A stretch of 7,981 bases of DNA from Draconibacterium orientale (lineage in GTDB: Bacteria; Bacteroidota; Bacteroidia; Bacteroidales; UBA12170): positions 1 through 7,981 of the forward strand of contig DYSK01000097.1 in NCBI GenBank assembly GCA_020718315.1. The letters run 5' to 3'. Under the pieces are notes generated by a model. It did not search any database and was not told the origin of the DNA. It worked only from the letters and a program-made list of their open reading frames with translations. The translations under genes were made by a program, and so were the position numbers. Positions 1-5,549 of the stretch are shown here, one piece after another. The first letter of the stretch is position 1; each line of letters begins with the position of its first letter.

Positions 1-360
1 ACGCTTTGTTTTTTTAAGAGCCGGCAAATAAATCCATTGGTCATCGCTTTTGGTGACATCGGCATATGTCCAATTCATAAAAGAAGTGTTTTTTACATCG
101 GCCGGAGTAATAAAAAACATAATGTTCTTTTCTACATTACCAAAGTCTTTGGTATTTTGTTTAATGGTACGTACACGCGTCTCACCACTTTTATTTATCA
201 ATGTCATTGTTAAAGTAGAAGTTTGGTTGGGTGGTGTTGGACGGTTATAGACTTTTTCTATAATTTGTCTTCCATCTAACGTCTGCGCCGAAAGTACTGA
301 CATTGATGCCAAACCAAAGATGAGCCCTAAGGTGAAAAAGTTGGTTGTAATTTTTTTCAT
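1..360 (-). CDS. LolA-like outer membrane lipoprotein-sorting protein, 5' part (3' end beyond window)
   Basis: This is the first 120 codons of a minus-strand gene that runs off the left edge. It starts with ATG at 360-358 and has a clear signal peptide (MKKITTNFFTLGLIFGLASM, then a likely cut after SVLSA before QTLDG), so the product is exported to the periplasm. The mature part reads as the LolA-like family often labelled outer membrane lipoprotein-sorting protein: a TLTMTLINKSGETRVR strand, then FFITPADVKNTSFMNW, then DDQWIYLPALKKTKR, which is the family's characteristic stretch. Members usually have about 240-270 residues, so roughly half is missing. The family is predicted to bind lipid or lipoprotein cargo in a half-barrel and is commonly encoded beside RND/MMPL exporters. 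Here it follows such a gene by 90 bp with no visible terminator or promoter, so co-transcription is likely. The cargo is unknown. Confidence 0.85.
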   Translation of the reverse strand, partial: MKKITTNFFTLGLIFGLASMSVLSAQTLDGRQIIEKVYNRPTPPNQTSTLTMTLINKSGETRVRTIKQNTKDFGNVEKNIMFFITPADVKNTSFMNWTYADVTKSDDQWIYLPALKKTKR

Positions 361-450
361 GATATTCGTTGTTTAGTTTTTAAATAATTTGATCTGTTTA
401 TTGTGAAATGTTTTTCTAATTGTTGGAAGAAATCTAAATGCATCTTCAGC

Positions 451-2739
451 TTATTTTTTATCTCTATTCTTGAAATAAACATTTGATTTATTGATTAATA
501 CGAGCATTATTGTTAAGGTTCCTACAAAGCTGGTAAACATATTTAGCGAAATTATAAAGCCTAATTCACGATTGGGCGGAAAAACGGAAAAGAGCAAAAC
601 CAAAAAGCCTAAGATGACAACGATGGCATTGAAACTAATGGAACGTCCGGAATGCGCCATCGTTTTTTGAGCCGCTTCGAGGCTGTTGCTACTTATAAGT
701 GCATAACCCTTATATTGATAAATAAAATGTACGGCAAAGTTAATTCCAATTCCAACGGCAATACTCGAAAGTAGAGCAGTTGTCGCATTTAGAGGAATAT
801 TTAAAAAACCCATAATTCCAAATCCGATTAATGCTGTTATTAAGATTGGTACTCCACTAATTAAACCTATGGAAATGTTTTTAAACATGAAAGCCAGAAG
901 GATGATAACAATAAGAATGCATAAAATGAGACTCCAAATTTGACCATTAAGAATTAAGTCGGAAAAAATCAAGCCCTTGTAGCCGCTTCCTGCAAAATTG
1001 ATAGAGATACCTAACTTTTTAAAATCCGGGGCAAAGGATTGAACTACTGCAATGGCTGAATTAATTGTTTTAGAATTGTCGCTTTTGAGTTGAATAGTTA
1101 CATTTAGTCTGGAATAATCATAATTTACGGCTTTAACTAAATTTTTAGGATCGCCCGACATTTCGTAAAGCAAAAGATATTGAGCAATAAGATTTTGATT
1201 GTCGGGTATGATATCGAACGCCTCCTTATCTTCATGCATAACCTTGTTCATACGTTTAAGAAAATTGGTCAACGCAAATGAAGTCCCCACTTCGGGCACC
1301 TCTAATTCAAGGGTTGCCTGCATTTTATCAATTAATTCTAATACTTCTGGCTGTTTAAATGTATTTAATTTACCATCCGCATCCAAAATAAGATTTAAAG
1401 CTGTTGTTCCCCCAAAATGAGCATTGATAAATTTATCTGTTAAAACAATATCGCTGTCCTTTTCAAATTTATCGAGGAAACTAGAATTGATCCAGAGCTT
1501 TTGTGTTCCAAGAATCATCAAAAGAATGACAACAACTGTTCCTATTATTGATACATATTTATTTTGAATGATGGTTGCGGTTATTCGGTACGCTAATTGT
1601 GATTTTTCTTGTGCCGGCTTAAATTTTGGTAAACCAAAAGCCATAATTACAGCTGGAATAAAAATCAAGGATAAAGTCATGGATGTAAGTACACCAAATC
1701 CTGCAAAAAGACCAAAATATTTAACCGGAGCTACTTGTGAAGTGAGTAAAGAGAGAAAGCCTATGGATGTTGTTACTGCCGTTATTATTACCGGTATAGA
1801 CATCGCTTTTAGCATATTGCTTACTGCTTCAAGTTTTGTTGCAGTTGGATTGTTCCTTATATAGGCCTCTAAATCACTATAGAGATACATTCCGTAAGCT
1901 ACACCAGTAACAATGAGCATAACAGGCAACATCGTCGATACAGCATAAATAGGAATGCCTGTTGCAGCCATTAACCCAAATGTCCATATGGTAGAAATTA
2001 GAACTACTAGCATTACCAGCAGCGTATTTTTAATTTTGCGGAGTGCCAGAAAAAGAACAAAAATAAGAACCAACAATACAATAGGGATCATTTTTTTCAT
2101 ATCTGCAGGAGCAAGCAAAGCAAGTGTTCCTTCAACAATAGGTCGGCCAACTACATAAACTTTAATGTTTTCTGTTTGATATGAAGCCGCTATTGCCAGA
2201 ATTTCATTGTAAAATTCTTGTGAAAAAACGCCATCTTCCAATTCGGCAACAACCAGCGTAACTGTTTCCGATTCTGAAACTAAGCGACCATAAACCATTT
2301 CGTTCGACCGGACTGTTTTTTGTAATTCATCAAGTGCTTCTTGGGTTTTAGGTACTCGAGTAAAAAATGCTTTTACGTCTAATCCTTCCTCTGTACCAAC
2401 AATATTGTCTGCTGTATATAAGGAATTGACATCAGATTTATTTATTTGTTGAAGCTTTTGCAATCGTTTAGTAAGCTGTTTTAATGTGTCGAGCGTTTCG
2501 GCATTGTAAATGCCATTTTTATTTTCTATGGCAAAAATAATTCCGTCTTTAATGCTAAACCATTCTTCGGCCATTGCGCTATAAACAAAAGCGGGATGCT
2601 CTTGAGGCATGTACTTGTCTAGATCAGTTTCCAGTCGCGATTTCTCCTTCATTTGGAGAAATAATACCAAGGTTAAAGCAAAACAAATCCCCAAGACTAA
2701 CCAGGGCATTTTTAGTAATTTTATTAATCCTTTTTCCAT
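451..2739 (-). CDS. RND-superfamily (MMPL/HAE3-like) exporter
   Basis: A 762-residue inner-membrane protein with the duplicated RND layout. TM1 is at about 11-30. A periplasmic domain follows (about 31-215), then TM2-6 at about 216-234, 239-260, 267-287, 313-333 and 340-369. TM7 is at about 393-412, the second periplasmic domain at about 413-598, then TM8-12 at about 600-619, 622-647, 652-674, 700-719 and 726-749. This size and two-loop pattern fit the MMPL/HAE3 branch (related to HpnN and MmpL proteins) rather than the AcrB branch of about 1000 residues. Such proteins use proton flow to move lipids or hydrophobic molecules out of the inner membrane. The equivalents of the usual proton-relay Asp are Ala281 (GVAYGMYL) in TM4 and Asn666 (GIGINFAVHF) in TM10, so energy coupling may be unusual. 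The ATG at 2739-2737 lies at the right distance before TM1. The LolA-like gene follows by 90 bp. Substrate unknown. Confidence 0.9.
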   Translation of the reverse strand: MEKGLIKLLKMPWLVLGICFALTLVLFLQMKEKSRLETDLDKYMPQEHPAFVYSAMAEEWFSIKDGIIFAIENKNGIYNAETLDTLKQLTKRLQKLQQINKSDVNSLYTADNIVGTEEGLDVKAFFTRVPKTQEALDELQKTVRSNEMVYGRLVSESETVTLVVAELEDGVFSQEFYNEILAIAASYQTENIKVYVVGRPIVEGTLALLAPADMKKMIPIVLLVLIFVLFLALRKIKNTLLVMLVVLISTIWTFGLMAATGIPIYAVSTMLPVMLIVTGVAYGMYLYSDLEAYIRNNPTATKLEAVSNMLKAMSIPVIITAVTTSIGFLSLLTSQVAPVKYFGLFAGFGVLTSMTLSLIFIPAVIMAFGLPKFKPAQEKSQLAYRITATIIQNKYVSIIGTVVVILLMILGTQKLWINSSFLDKFEKDSDIVLTDKFINAHFGGTTALNLILDADGKLNTFKQPEVLELIDKMQATLELEVPEVGTSFALTNFLKRMNKVMHEDKEAFDIIPDNQNLIAQYLLLYEMSGDPKNLVKAVNYDYSRLNVTIQLKSDNSKTINSAIAVVQSFAPDFKKLGISINFAGSGYKGLIFSDLILNGQIWSLILCILIVIILLAFMFKNISIGLISGVPILITALIGFGIMGFLNIPLNATTALLSSIAVGIGINFAVHFIYQYKGYALISSNSLEAAQKTMAHSGRSISFNAIVVILGFLVLLFSVFPPNRELGFIISLNMFTSFVGTLTIMLVLINKSNVYFKNRDKK

Positions 2740-2743
2740 AATT

Positions 2744-2967
2744 TTAGTTATTGTGTTTTAAACTCATTTTTGAGAATCCTTCTTTTCGTTCTATAATCAA
2801 CCTAATGTCGATGCTTTGTTTTATCATATATAATGCTTTCCTGCACAATCAAAACTATGTTTTCGTCGACCATCAAATCGGAGTTTTTAATTCCAACGTG
2901 GAGCAATGTATAACTTCTCGAATCGTGAAGAAATGATTTGTGTTTCCCAATAATTTAATGTTTTCAT
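2744..2967 (-). other. mini-ORF cluster upstream of the exporter, possible decayed small gene or leader
   Basis: Just upstream of the exporter, GC rises to about 32% (2741-2940) from about 18% in the adjoining 2941-3060. On the minus strand three short ATG ORFs overlap in different frames: 2967-2887 (26 codons, begins MKTLNYWETQ), 2873-2802 (23 codons, begins MVDENIVLIV) and 2827-2744 (27 codons, ends KMSLKHNN). The last stops 4 nt before the exporter ATG, so translational coupling is possible. Joined by two frame changes they would make a protein of about 75 residues, as expected for a frame-disrupted small gene. An expressed leader or pure chance are the alternatives. I recognise no family. 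Confidence 0.2.
2850..2877 (-). promoter_or_regulatory. possible proximal promoter for the exporter operon
   Basis: On the minus strand TTTG (2877-2874) is followed after 16 bp by TAGTTTTG (2857-2850), which matches the Bacteroidota -33/-7 promoter (TTTG, TAnnTTTG). The spacing is shorter than the usual 17-23 bp. It would give a leader of about 105 nt before the exporter ATG. It is weaker than the distal candidate at 3187-3217. Confidence 0.3.
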
Positions 2968-2987
2968 CTGGTTTGTTTTTAAATATG

Positions 2988-3003
2988 TAGTTTATATAAA
3001 CTA
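2988..3003. promoter_or_regulatory. 16-bp perfect palindrome, operator candidate (site 1)
   Basis: TAGTTTATATAAACTA is a perfect palindrome. It shares 13 of 16 positions with the palindrome at 3167-3182, and both have identical outer arms TAGTT and AACTA separated by 6 nt. These are the only two full matches I found by eye to that arm pattern in the window. Length and symmetry fit a dimeric repressor such as a TetR-family protein. It lies between the distal and proximal exporter promoter candidates. The binding protein is not identifiable from the sequence. Confidence 0.45.
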
Positions 3004-3166
3004 ACATTTTAATTAAAAAAATTAAACTCAACTTATTTTAAATTGTTTTTTCCGATATACGAGTGTAAGAATTTAGATGAACTCGTTTCATTAGCTTTTT
3101 TGTTTTATTTGTTAAATATGCTCTTTATCAATAATTTAATAATGTTAGTTTTATATCAATGTTAAA
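3004..3166. other. very AT-rich spacer without a supported gene
   Basis: This part of the long spacer between the exporter and the beta-barrel gene is strongly AT-rich with no convincing reading frame. A TAGTT half-site occurs at 3146-3150. A 44-codon minus-strand ORF begins at 3007, but its first codons are simply the palindrome at 2988-3003, so it is not called. If the promoter at 3187-3217 is used, this stretch is part of a leader of about 440 nt. Confidence 0.5.
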
Positions 3167-3182
3167 TAGTTAACATTAACTA
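3167..3182. promoter_or_regulatory. 16-bp palindrome at the predicted transcription start, operator candidate (site 2)
   Basis: TAGTTAACATTAACTA has 7-nt perfect arms around a CA centre and matches site 1 (2988-3003) at 13 of 16 positions. It starts 4 nt from the -7 element of the distal promoter and covers its predicted transcription start, the classic place for a repressor. A second symmetry overlaps it: AATGTTAA (3158-3165) pairs with TTAACATT (3170-3177) around ATAG, so a transcript beginning here could also form a hairpin. The regulator is inferred; the TetR-type protein encoded at 4794-5381 is the nearest candidate. Confidence 0.5.
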
Positions 3183-3186
3183 CTGT

Positions 3187-3217
3187 CAAATGTACAATTA
3201 AATACGTAAAATGCAAA
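3187..3217 (-). promoter_or_regulatory. distal exporter promoter, full Bacteroidota consensus
   Basis: On the minus strand TTTG (3217-3214), a 19-bp gap and TACATTTG (3194-3187) match the primary-sigma consensus of Bacteroidota at every fixed position and at the preferred spacing. It points at the exporter, whose ATG lies about 440 nt downstream, with the mini-ORF cluster and both palindromes in between. In AT-rich DNA some such matches arise by chance, but the fit and the palindrome at the start site support it. Confidence 0.5.
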
Positions 3218-3545
3218 TTATTATGAAATTTTCTTTATAGAGAATTGTAGGTCATTGACAAAAGCATCATAAATTTTGTATATAATTGAATAATAGATAT
3301 ATACAGAAATTAAGATTTTGAAAAATACTTGAATATTAGGCAACTAAGTAGATATATTATTTTTGAGTGCAGTAAAATGACGTACTCGAAGTGCTGAACT
3401 GGATCGTTTTTTAAAATATTTATGATCGGTAAATGGTGGTTGCACAGTTTTTTTTGAAATACATAAATTTTCGGAAATTACGTTTCGAAAATAAAAAATC
3501 CAGTACTTATTTCGACTTACTATTGGTTTTTGGTTATACCGAAAC
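3218..3545. other. intergenic stretch, no supported gene
   Basis: I see no supported gene here. A 67-codon minus-strand frame (3547-3344) exists, but its only start is a TTG inside the U-tract of the terminator at 3546-3572. It lacks a promoter and I recognise no family in it. A plus-strand TATTTTTG (3358-3365) resembles a -7 element but has no TTTG at a proper distance. Confidence 0.5.
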
Positions 3546-3572
3546 AAAAAAAGCTGCCGATAAATCGACAGC
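3546..3572 (-). terminator. Rho-independent terminator of the beta-barrel gene
   Basis: On the minus strand, GCTGTCGA, loop TTTA and TCGGCAGC form an 8-bp stem with one G-U pair, followed directly by seven T. The stem begins about 27 nt past the TAA of the beta-barrel gene (3602-3600), so that gene is probably transcribed alone and not read through into the exporter operon. Confidence 0.8.
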
Positions 3573-3599
3573 CTTTCAGCAATTAACTAAAAAATAATT

Positions 3600-4343
3600 T
3601 TATTTCTGAGGTTTGTTGAACAAAACGCCTACAGCAAATGTAAAGGCCATATTTTTTTTATAATCTAAATTGTAGGTTTCTTGGTCGGTTCCATAGGTGT
3701 TCCAAGTTTCCCAATTCGTGAAGGCAACTGTAGCTCTGGCTTCTGCAAATATTTTTACTTTTCCAACCGGAGCTTGACCTCCTAAAGAAAACTGGCCGCC
3801 AAAATCGAAACGATTAAAATTTTCTAAGTCCGAATCAAAGAATTCAGTGTCTTGCAAACTGGTAACGCCTAGAGCTGCAGCTGCAGCAGTTTCGCCGTAA
3901 GCAGCTACCAATAAATCGTTTTCGCGGTATTTGATTTCTTGAGCGCCAATTAAGTATCCAATGTGTGGGCCAACTGCAAAATAAGCCGGTCCAAATTTAA
4001 TCTTGGCCATAATAGGCAATTCAAAATAATTCAAATTTGTCTGGCCGTATCCTGAAGTGCCGTGATTTGCTTCATTGGCATACATATCATATGCTGAGCC
4101 TTTTTGAGCAAAGTTTAATTCCGCATGTAAATCAATTTTTGGTTTGATGGCTTTTTCAAATACCAAACCAATATTTACACCGTCGGTAAGCTTTCCTTCT
4201 ACACCTCTTACATCCAAATAATCAGCGAAATTATCATCGATACGCAGCCCCGACATGGTATAACCAAAACGGAGACCAAATGATTGTGCATTTACTCCTA
4301 TAGCTAGGAAAAAGACAAAAGTAATTAGTACTAGTTTTTTCAT
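3600..4343 (-). CDS. outer-membrane beta-barrel protein (PorT/OMP_b-brl-like)
   Basis: A 247-residue exported protein. The signal peptide is residues 1-20 (MKKLVLITFVFFLAIGVNAQ, probable cut after NA or AQ). The mature part is a series of alternating amphipathic strands with the usual marks of small Bacteroidota barrels: SFGLRFGYTMSGLRI (about 21-35), DLHAELNFAQKGS (about 61-73), LNYFELPIMAKIKFG (about 94-108) and AYFAVGPHIGYLIGA (about 110-124). It closes with AFTFAVGVLFNK near the C-terminus. The pattern of repertoire strands, 'LNYxELP' and 'VGPxxGYLxG' is typical of the OMP_b-brl/PorT-like families, which are integral outer-membrane proteins of mostly unknown role. An alanine-rich segment (about 143-148) falls in a probable loop. 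It has its own promoter (4376-4405) and terminator, so it is likely monocistronic. A functional link to the neighbouring exporter is possible but unsupported. Confidence 0.85.
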   Translation of the reverse strand: MKKLVLITFVFFLAIGVNAQSFGLRFGYTMSGLRIDDNFADYLDVRGVEGKLTDGVNIGLVFEKAIKPKIDLHAELNFAQKGSAYDMYANEANHGTSGYGQTNLNYFELPIMAKIKFGPAYFAVGPHIGYLIGAQEIKYRENDLLVAAYGETAAAAALGVTSLQDTEFFDSDLENFNRFDFGGQFSLGGQAPVGKVKIFAEARATVAFTNWETWNTYGTDQETYNLDYKKNMAFTFAVGVLFNKPQK

Positions 4344-4375
4344 AAAATCTGTTATTAAATGTTTAATTATTGGTT

Positions 4376-4405
4376 CAAAATTATTAATCCTTTTGACATT
4401 TCAAA
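4376..4405 (-). promoter_or_regulatory. promoter of the beta-barrel gene
   Basis: On the minus strand TTTG (4405-4402), an 18-bp gap and TAATTTTG (4383-4376) match the Bacteroidota -33/-7 consensus. Predicted transcription would begin near 4372, giving a leader of about 28 nt before the ATG at 4343-4341. The leader is A/T-rich with no Shine-Dalgarno sequence, as is normal in this phylum. Confidence 0.6.
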
Positions 4406-4439
4406 CAAATTCATTATCGGATAGAACAAAAAATATATA

Positions 4440-4455
4440 TTATAAGTACTTATAA
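4440..4455. promoter_or_regulatory. 16-bp perfect palindrome upstream of the beta-barrel promoter
   Basis: TTATAAGTACTTATAA is perfectly self-complementary. It lies about 35 nt upstream of the -33 element of the beta-barrel promoter, a position suited to an activator or upstream repressor site. Its sequence differs from the TAGTT-N6-AACTA palindromes, so a different regulator would be expected. The AT-rich context makes a chance palindrome possible. Confidence 0.3.
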
Positions 4456-4639
4456 ACCAATAAAATATATAAAGTAAGTAAGCGTATACAAACTTGATAA
4501 TCTTTTAGTTAGCTAATTTTATTAATCGAAAAAAACAACGACAAAAACGCCGGGAAAATAGTTGCAATTTATTTCGGTTCTAAATAAAAATGAGGTGTGT
4601 TTTTCTGAAAAATGCTTTTGAAACTTAATAAATGTAAAT

Positions 4640-4774
4640 TGGCAGACTCTGTCTTTGAACAAGAAGAAATAGCCGAACTGCCATACGGTACCTAATAAAG
4701 AGTTATTTATCGACTGTAAAAAAGAGTCATAACGAGCATTTGTGCTTAAACGGCGAGCCTGTTATCGCACTCGC
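4640..4774. other. GC-shifted island with multiple inverted repeats, possible structured RNA or dispersed repeat
   Basis: Positions 4641-4780 are about 41% GC against about 21% for 4401-4540. Inverted repeats fill it: TGGCAG/CTGCCA (4640-4645 with 4678-4683), GTTAT/ATAAC (4702-4706 with 4729-4733) enclosing GACT/AGTC (4712-4715 with 4725-4728), AGCA/TGCT (4735-4738 with 4743-4746), and GCGAG/CTCGC (4753-4757 with 4770-4774). Two plus-strand frames also look protein-like: ATG 4612 to TAA 4695 (27 codons), and an ATG-less frame from 4659 to TAA 4817 that overlaps the end of the TetR gene. It could be a small RNA, a non-autonomous repeat or a decayed gene; the data do not decide. Confidence 0.35.
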
Positions 4775-4793
4775 AAAAACTAAAAAACGAAGC

Positions 4794-5381
4794 TTAGATA
4801 AAAATAAGTTTAAATAACGAATGGAGAAATTCTTCCCCTTTTTCTTTTAAAGAGTATGATTGCCGGCTCATTTGCCAGTTTTTTATCGTAAATCGAAAGG
4901 ATCCCATGACAATAACAGAAATTTCTGCAGCGGTAAGCTCTTTCCTTATTTCATTTGCTTTTTGCCCTTCTTCTATAATTCTTAAAAAGCACTGATTGTT
5001 TTGGGTTATGATTTGTCCTATTTTATCGTAAAGATCCCGCCGGTTTCTGAAAATTTCGTCCGAAAAGATAACGGATACAATATAAGGATTTTCGCAAAAG
5101 ACTTCAATCAATTTGTTTAATATTAAGTACAGCTTATCTTTGGCTTTATTATCGCTCTCCAAAACCGAATTAGAATAGAGCTTTAAATTTGCTCTAAAAT
5201 CTTCCAGAATGGTATATAATATCTCATCTTTATTTTTGAAATGTCGATAGATAGCAGCTTCGGTAACATCAATTGCTTTTGAAAGATTTTTGATCGTTAG
5301 GCCTTGTATTCCATGCGAATGAATCAATTTGATAGATGCATAGATTATTTGTTGTTGTCTTTCGCTTCTTGAACTATACAT
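4794..5381 (-). CDS. TetR/AcrR-family transcriptional regulator
   Basis: The protein has 195 residues from the ATG at 5381-5379. The N-terminal DNA-binding domain is typical TetR: ERQQQIIYASIKLIHSHGIQ (helix 1), LTIKNLSKAIDVTEAAIYRH (helices 2-3, with recognition helix TEAAIYRHF) and FKNKDEILYTILEDF (helix 4). The remaining roughly 140 residues form the helical ligand-binding and dimer domain, whose family cannot be named by eye. The frame extends upstream to a GTG at 5453-5451 (219 residues), but that GTG lies inside a promoter -7 element and would add 24 residues before helix 1, so the ATG is preferred. It is divergent from the hydrolase gene, a common arrangement for a self-regulated repressor. 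TetR proteins often control RND exporters, so the operon at 1-2739 is a possible target, but this is inference. Confidence 0.85.
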   Translation of the reverse strand: MYSSRSERQQQIIYASIKLIHSHGIQGLTIKNLSKAIDVTEAAIYRHFKNKDEILYTILEDFRANLKLYSNSVLESDNKAKDKLYLILNKLIEVFCENPYIVSVIFSDEIFRNRRDLYDKIGQIITQNNQCFLRIIEEGQKANEIRKELTAAEISVIVMGSFRFTIKNWQMSRQSYSLKEKGEEFLHSLFKLIFI

Positions 5382-5452
5382 GTGCTTATCGGATTGATTG
5401 GAAATGAAATTATCTGGAAAATGTTTGTTTGTGTGCTTGTGTAATTCAGCCA

Positions 5453-5460
5453 CAAAAATA
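5453..5460 (-). promoter_or_regulatory. -7 element of the TetR gene promoter
   Basis: TATTTTTG on the minus strand (5460-5453) matches TAnnTTTG. No exact TTTG lies upstream; the nearest is TTTA at 5486-5483, with a 22-bp gap. Transcription would start near 5449, downstream of the alternative GTG codon, which supports translation from the ATG at 5381 with a leader of about 70 nt. Confidence 0.35.
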
Positions 5461-5501
5461 CATCTTCTTTATTAAAAATTCCTAAAATTTATGTTCAATT
5501 C

Positions 5502-5530
5502 CTTGGAAGTCTTACAAATATCTAATTTTG
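5502..5530 (+). promoter_or_regulatory. promoter of the hydrolase-like gene
   Basis: CTTG (5502-5505, one mismatch to TTTG), a 17-bp gap and TAATTTTG (5523-5530, full match to TAnnTTTG) form a Bacteroidota-type promoter on the plus strand. Transcription would begin near 5535, leaving a short leader of about 15 nt before the ATG at 5550. The promoter lies back to back with that of the TetR gene, so one bound regulator could affect both. Confidence 0.45.
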
Positions 5531-5549
5531 TATTCTCAATCCTAGTTTA

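Noticed and set aside
50..250. Plus-strand ORF of 66 codons
   Set aside because: It lies wholly antisense to the LolA-like gene, which has a signal peptide and family motifs; the plus frame has neither.
2873..3007. Minus-strand 44-codon ORF beginning at 3007
   Set aside because: Its first codons coincide with the palindrome at 2988-3003, and a different frame in the same DNA looks equally protein-like; no family recognised.
3344..3547. Minus-strand ORF of 67 codons
   Set aside because: Its start is a TTG within the terminator U-tract, it has no promoter, and I recognise no family; the composition does not argue for a gene.
4753..4774. GCGAG/CTCGC hairpin as terminator of the TetR gene
   Set aside because: The stem is only 5 bp with a 12-nt loop, and no U-tract follows it on the minus strand.
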